Shown here: positions 61,068-64,000 of the stretch, in pieces
Position numbering within the stretch: position 1 is the stretch's first letter
How the letters are laid out: the number at the start of each line of letters is the position of its first letter
Assembly (NCBI GenBank): GCA_018873245.2
Contig: JAEMBT020000001.1
Location: forward strand, 19,594,220 to 19,658,219
Origin: Archegozetes longisetosus
Lineage: Eukaryota; Arthropoda; Arachnida; Sarcoptiformes; Trhypochthoniidae
Length of the DNA: 64,000 bases
Direction: 5' to 3'
Translations under genes and position numbers: made by a program
Notes under the pieces: model-generated
Told to the model about the DNA's origin: nothing
Databases searched by the model: none
What the model saw: the letters and a program-made list of their open reading frames with translations, nothing else

Positions 61068-61568
61068 TCATATGAATGACAAAGAGTAATAACTGCTTAT
61101 CTCCAGTTAACTTCTTTTGGATTTATTTGAACTATATTCTTTGACTTGTGTTTTATCCATATTAAAAAATTCAGCACATGCTTCAATGAGAAAATAAGAA
61201 TGTATTGCTATGACAAAATATATCAATTTTAAAGTTAATCAATAGGATTGAAATTTGAAGTTTTAAAAATGTATCGTTTATAGATTACGTGCTTTACATA
61301 CAATGTTGTACATTACATAGCATTGCATTAGAAGTCACATAAATTTACTTTAATTGTGAATTAGCAGTTTTGGAAAATGATACTTCTGATGTAGAATAAA
61401 CAAACTAGTTTAAAATAAAAATAAAATTTATCTCAAATTGATTAAATTGAGTTTTTGGACAAATTTGTACATTTTATTAGAATGAAACTTTTGCGCAGCT
61501 TTGAATAAGTTATTCTTTATTTCACTTGTTAAGCGATAACCGGTTATTACTCTTCGTCATTCATATGT
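61068..61568. mobile_element. MITE with CATATGAATGAC termini
   Basis: CATATGAATGACAAAGAGTA at 61068 is mirrored by TACTCTTCGTCATTCATATG near 61550. The left end (about 100 bases) also matches the reverse complement of 44800-44900, so the family has at least two copies here. It lies next to the hAT transposase remnant and may derive from the same element. Confidence 0.55.
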
Positions 61569-61854
61569 AACTTATTGAACAATAACAGTTCCTTCATCTT
61601 ACGAGGAAAGTTCGGGACTATGTAATAAACGATTTCAAAAATATTTTTATGGCATAAATAACATGTCATATGATGTTCGAAAAGGCATATAAAAAAAGGC
61701 TAACCGCTAGACGCATACGAGTTATGACCACTCAAAAAAGTGATTTCTTATGGCTTATTGTTCCTATGTATTTGCCTATCAAAATGTACTATAATCCGGT
61801 CAAATTACTCAATGCACGGCAATAATATTGTTAACTATGAAAAAGTTCAAATCA

Positions 61855-62075
61855 TTTTGAACAAATAAGAAGATAATCTGAAATTTCATATCTAAAAGTA
61901 AGCTTCTATATATAGATAGTTCTAATTTTTCGTATCTATCATATCTTTTAAATTCAATGGATTTCTAAAGAACTTTTTTGAGAGATAAGACAAATACGAA
62001 AATTTAGATGTATTGATATATAGAAACTTACTTTTTGATATGAAATTTCATATTATCTTTTTTTGTTCAAATTGA
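61855..62075. mobile_element. small foldback element
   Basis: Arms of about 60-100 bases: GATAATCTGAAATTTCATAT near 61871 pairs with the inverse ATATGAAATTTCATATTATC near 62038; AAAAGTAAGCTTCTATATA pairs with TATATAGAAACTTACTTTT. No coding capacity. Confidence 0.65.
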
Positions 62076-62087
62076 TTGAATTTTGCT

Positions 62088-62697
62088 TTACTAGTTTACG
62101 TTTTGAAAATTGATATTTAGAGGTACGATCATATTTGAGGTCCCAAAGATCGAAATTTACAGTTTCGATTCGATTCTACTATTGCTTATCAATGGAAGGA
62201 AAATTTATTTCGTACGTGAGAGAATGCGTGTCAGCCCTTGTATTGAATGTCAACGTAGGACTCTTGTCGAAACGCTCGAATGTCAGTGCCGAAAAAAATG
62301 GCGCTTTTCGACAAACGAGACATCACTATTTCAAACAAGCGCTGGAGAACCTAACCTAACATCTTCAGCGATTGTTTGAAATAGTGATGTCTCGTTTGTC
62401 GAAAAGCGCCATTTTTTTCGGCACTTTTGACATTCGAGCGTTTCGGACAAGAGTCCTACGCGTTGACACCATTCAATACAAGCGGCTGGAGTGTCCACAC
62501 CGCATTCTCTCACCAAACGTACGAAATTAAATTTTCCTTCCATTGATAAGCAATAGTAGATTAAAGAATCGATATCTTTTAAACTGTAAATTTTCGATCT
62601 TTGGGACCTTCAAATATGGATTTCTCGTACCTAAAAACCCCTAAATATCAATTTTCAGAAAAATCCGTTAGTTGGCGTAAACTATAGTAAAGCCGGA
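62088..62697. mobile_element. ~610-bp near-complete palindrome
   Basis: The two halves are inverted copies of each other with a centre near 62345-62365. The most conserved stretch, about 62262-62342 against 62366-62452, includes AAATGGCGCTTTTCGACAAA and its inverse. The arms extend to TTTACTAGTTTACG and its counterpart. The open frames through it (62110-62379 and others) mirror one another and are by-products. Foldback DNA transposon or MITE; (CCTAA)2 lies at the centre. Confidence 0.75.
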
Positions 62698-62989
62698 TTG
62701 GAAGAGATATAGAAATGAAATACTTAGGTATTAATTCATTTATATTATAAATTTGATTTAATGAAAATTTAAATTATATGATTATTTTGTATATTAAAAA
62801 ATTATTCTGGATTAAAAGTTATTATATATCAATAATTATTGCTTTCATTTTTATTCTTCAACTTTGAAGTACTTTTTAAGCCAAGCATAAAACTTGCACA
62901 GTGCGGAACTTGCATTTATATATAGATATACTTCGTAATTTTGATATTAAAAATGAAAAATTTAGTTATTTATACGGGATTTTGGTTCA

Positions 62990-64000
62990 TTTTTTAAAAT
63001 AATACTTTGAATACTTTGTAAATTGAGACTTGATGTACTATCGACCAAAAAAGTATATGTTGAAATGTGCGCTTATAAAACAAGAGCCAATCAGAATTGA
63101 ACCAAATAAAGAAAAGATTGAATAAGTAATTTTGTCATTTTATTTTGGTAAGTATTATTTCAAATAATAAATCATAAAATCTGAAACTTATCTTTAAATC
63201 TATAAGTGTAATAATTTGTATCAAACTTTGACACAAGTAATCTAAATTCATCAAATAAATAATTGAGAAAACTTTAGTGGAAATTAAATAATCTAATATT
63301 TAGTATTTCCTCTTTCTTATTCAATAATTAGTTGCATTCGAGAATGCATAGAACGGACAAAGCTTTGCATCGTGTCTCTTCAGATAATCGTGGCATTTTT
63401 ACGTTTAAGAGAAAGTTATCTACAAGTGTTATTTATGAACTTTTATCAGCAAAACGATTTATGAAAAAGTTCATTATTTTGTTTTGCCATAAGTCAGACC
63501 CAAACTAAAGTTTATTAAGGTTATCAGTGTGTTGATTACCTAAATATTAAAGTGATCCCTAAGTTTGTAAGGCGCGAAGAAGCTTCATTTAACATATCCT
63601 TTTTTGCTCGATAGTACATTTTAAAAATGAGTTTTCATGCATGAAATCAATATAAATGAAAAGCTTAAAATACTTCTAAATCTGTAAATTATCAAAAAAT
63701 AAATAAATCGTTGAATTTATTTAAAATTCATAGCTTATATTAGCAATTTTTAAAATTCGAGTGCCGATATTTTATAACATTAATAAATATAACTTTAAGT
63801 TCACGACAATTTTGTAGTTATATAATTTGTAAATCATAAATTCGAATATGTAAAAAATATTAATTCGTTTTACGAATTCATAAAAATAGAATTTTTCTTC
63901 AAAAGTATGTTTCATTCTTTTTTCACTAGATAACATAATTTCAACGTTTTTAAAGCAGATTTCACGTATAGCATCCAAAGAGCTTTGACAATTTTTAATT
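62990..64000. repeat. second copy of the GR1 3' flank, split by an element
   Basis: 62990-63037 and 63616-64000 match about 21455-21930 in order and orientation, about 42 kb apart. It suggests that a further receptor unit may lie near the window edge. The minus-strand open frame at 63772-63978 is not supported as a gene. Confidence 0.75.
63038..63614. mobile_element. Tc1/mariner-type TIR element with an identifiable empty site
   Basis: The ends CTATCGACCAAAAAAGTATA and TATCCTTTTTTGCTCGATAG are inverted repeats of about 30 bases, flanked by TA (63036-63037, 63615-63616). The paralogous sequence at about 21501-21520 (TTGATGTATATTTTAAGAG) is the uninterrupted site. 577 bases, no transposase recognised. 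Confidence 0.85.

Noticed and set aside
62110-62543. Overlapping ORFs on both strands
   Set aside because: They mirror each other across the palindrome and contain no known motif.

Overview
This is an AT-rich, gene-poor, repeat-rich stretch of an arthropod nuclear genome. Short introns with GT/AG splicing, a secreted single-domain chitin-binding (CPAP1-type) protein, a PNUTS/PPP1R10 orthologue, single-exon gustatory-receptor-like genes and several Tc1/mariner and hAT remnants support this. Tandem copies of intronless chemoreceptors suggest a chelicerate, perhaps an acariform mite, but the species cannot be fixed from sequence alone.

Left third (1-18 kb): bases 2-115 are the tail of an unidentified gene. 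A four-exon plus-strand gene (coding 3863-12414, 1057 aa) encodes a signal peptide, one CBM14/peritrophin-A domain and a very long Pro/Gln/Asn-rich tail. It converges on a six-exon minus-strand gene (coding 17792-13398, 827 aa) for PNUTS, with a TFIIS N-terminal domain, a KSVRW PP1-docking motif and a C-terminal CCCH zinc finger. All exon junctions of both genes join in phase.

Middle (18-56 kb): six gustatory-receptor-like copies form a cluster. Type a are GR1, GR4 and GR5; type b are GR2, GR3 and GR6. They alternate with three decayed partial copies of PNUTS (exons 2 to 5 only) that appear to have been duplicated with them. GR1-GR4 lie on +, GR5-GR6 on -, so the cluster is a broken inverted array centred near 45 kb. 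GR3, GR4 and GR5 are intact 356-aa ORFs; GR1 has a one-base frameshift; GR2 and GR6 share another near the N-terminus. The last ~270 nt of all copies are almost identical even between types whose N-terminal halves are strongly diverged. This, with chimeric copies, points to ectopic gene conversion. The centre (44-48 kb) holds a broken ABCG transporter fragment, an LTR-like region and a mariner remnant.

Mobile DNA: many insertions can be dated relative to the duplications by comparing copies, including a Tc1-like element in pseudo-PNUTS B, a hAT element with an 8-bp duplication in copy C, a mariner between GR3 and copy C, and a ~1 kb terminal-inverted-repeat element upstream of GR3. The last carries a long phased array of heat-shock-element pentamers followed by a TATA box, an unusual find. 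The right end (56-64 kb) has no recognisable host gene. It holds nested hAT, foldback and palindromic elements, and closes with a second copy of the sequence downstream of GR1, itself split by a TA-flanked element.
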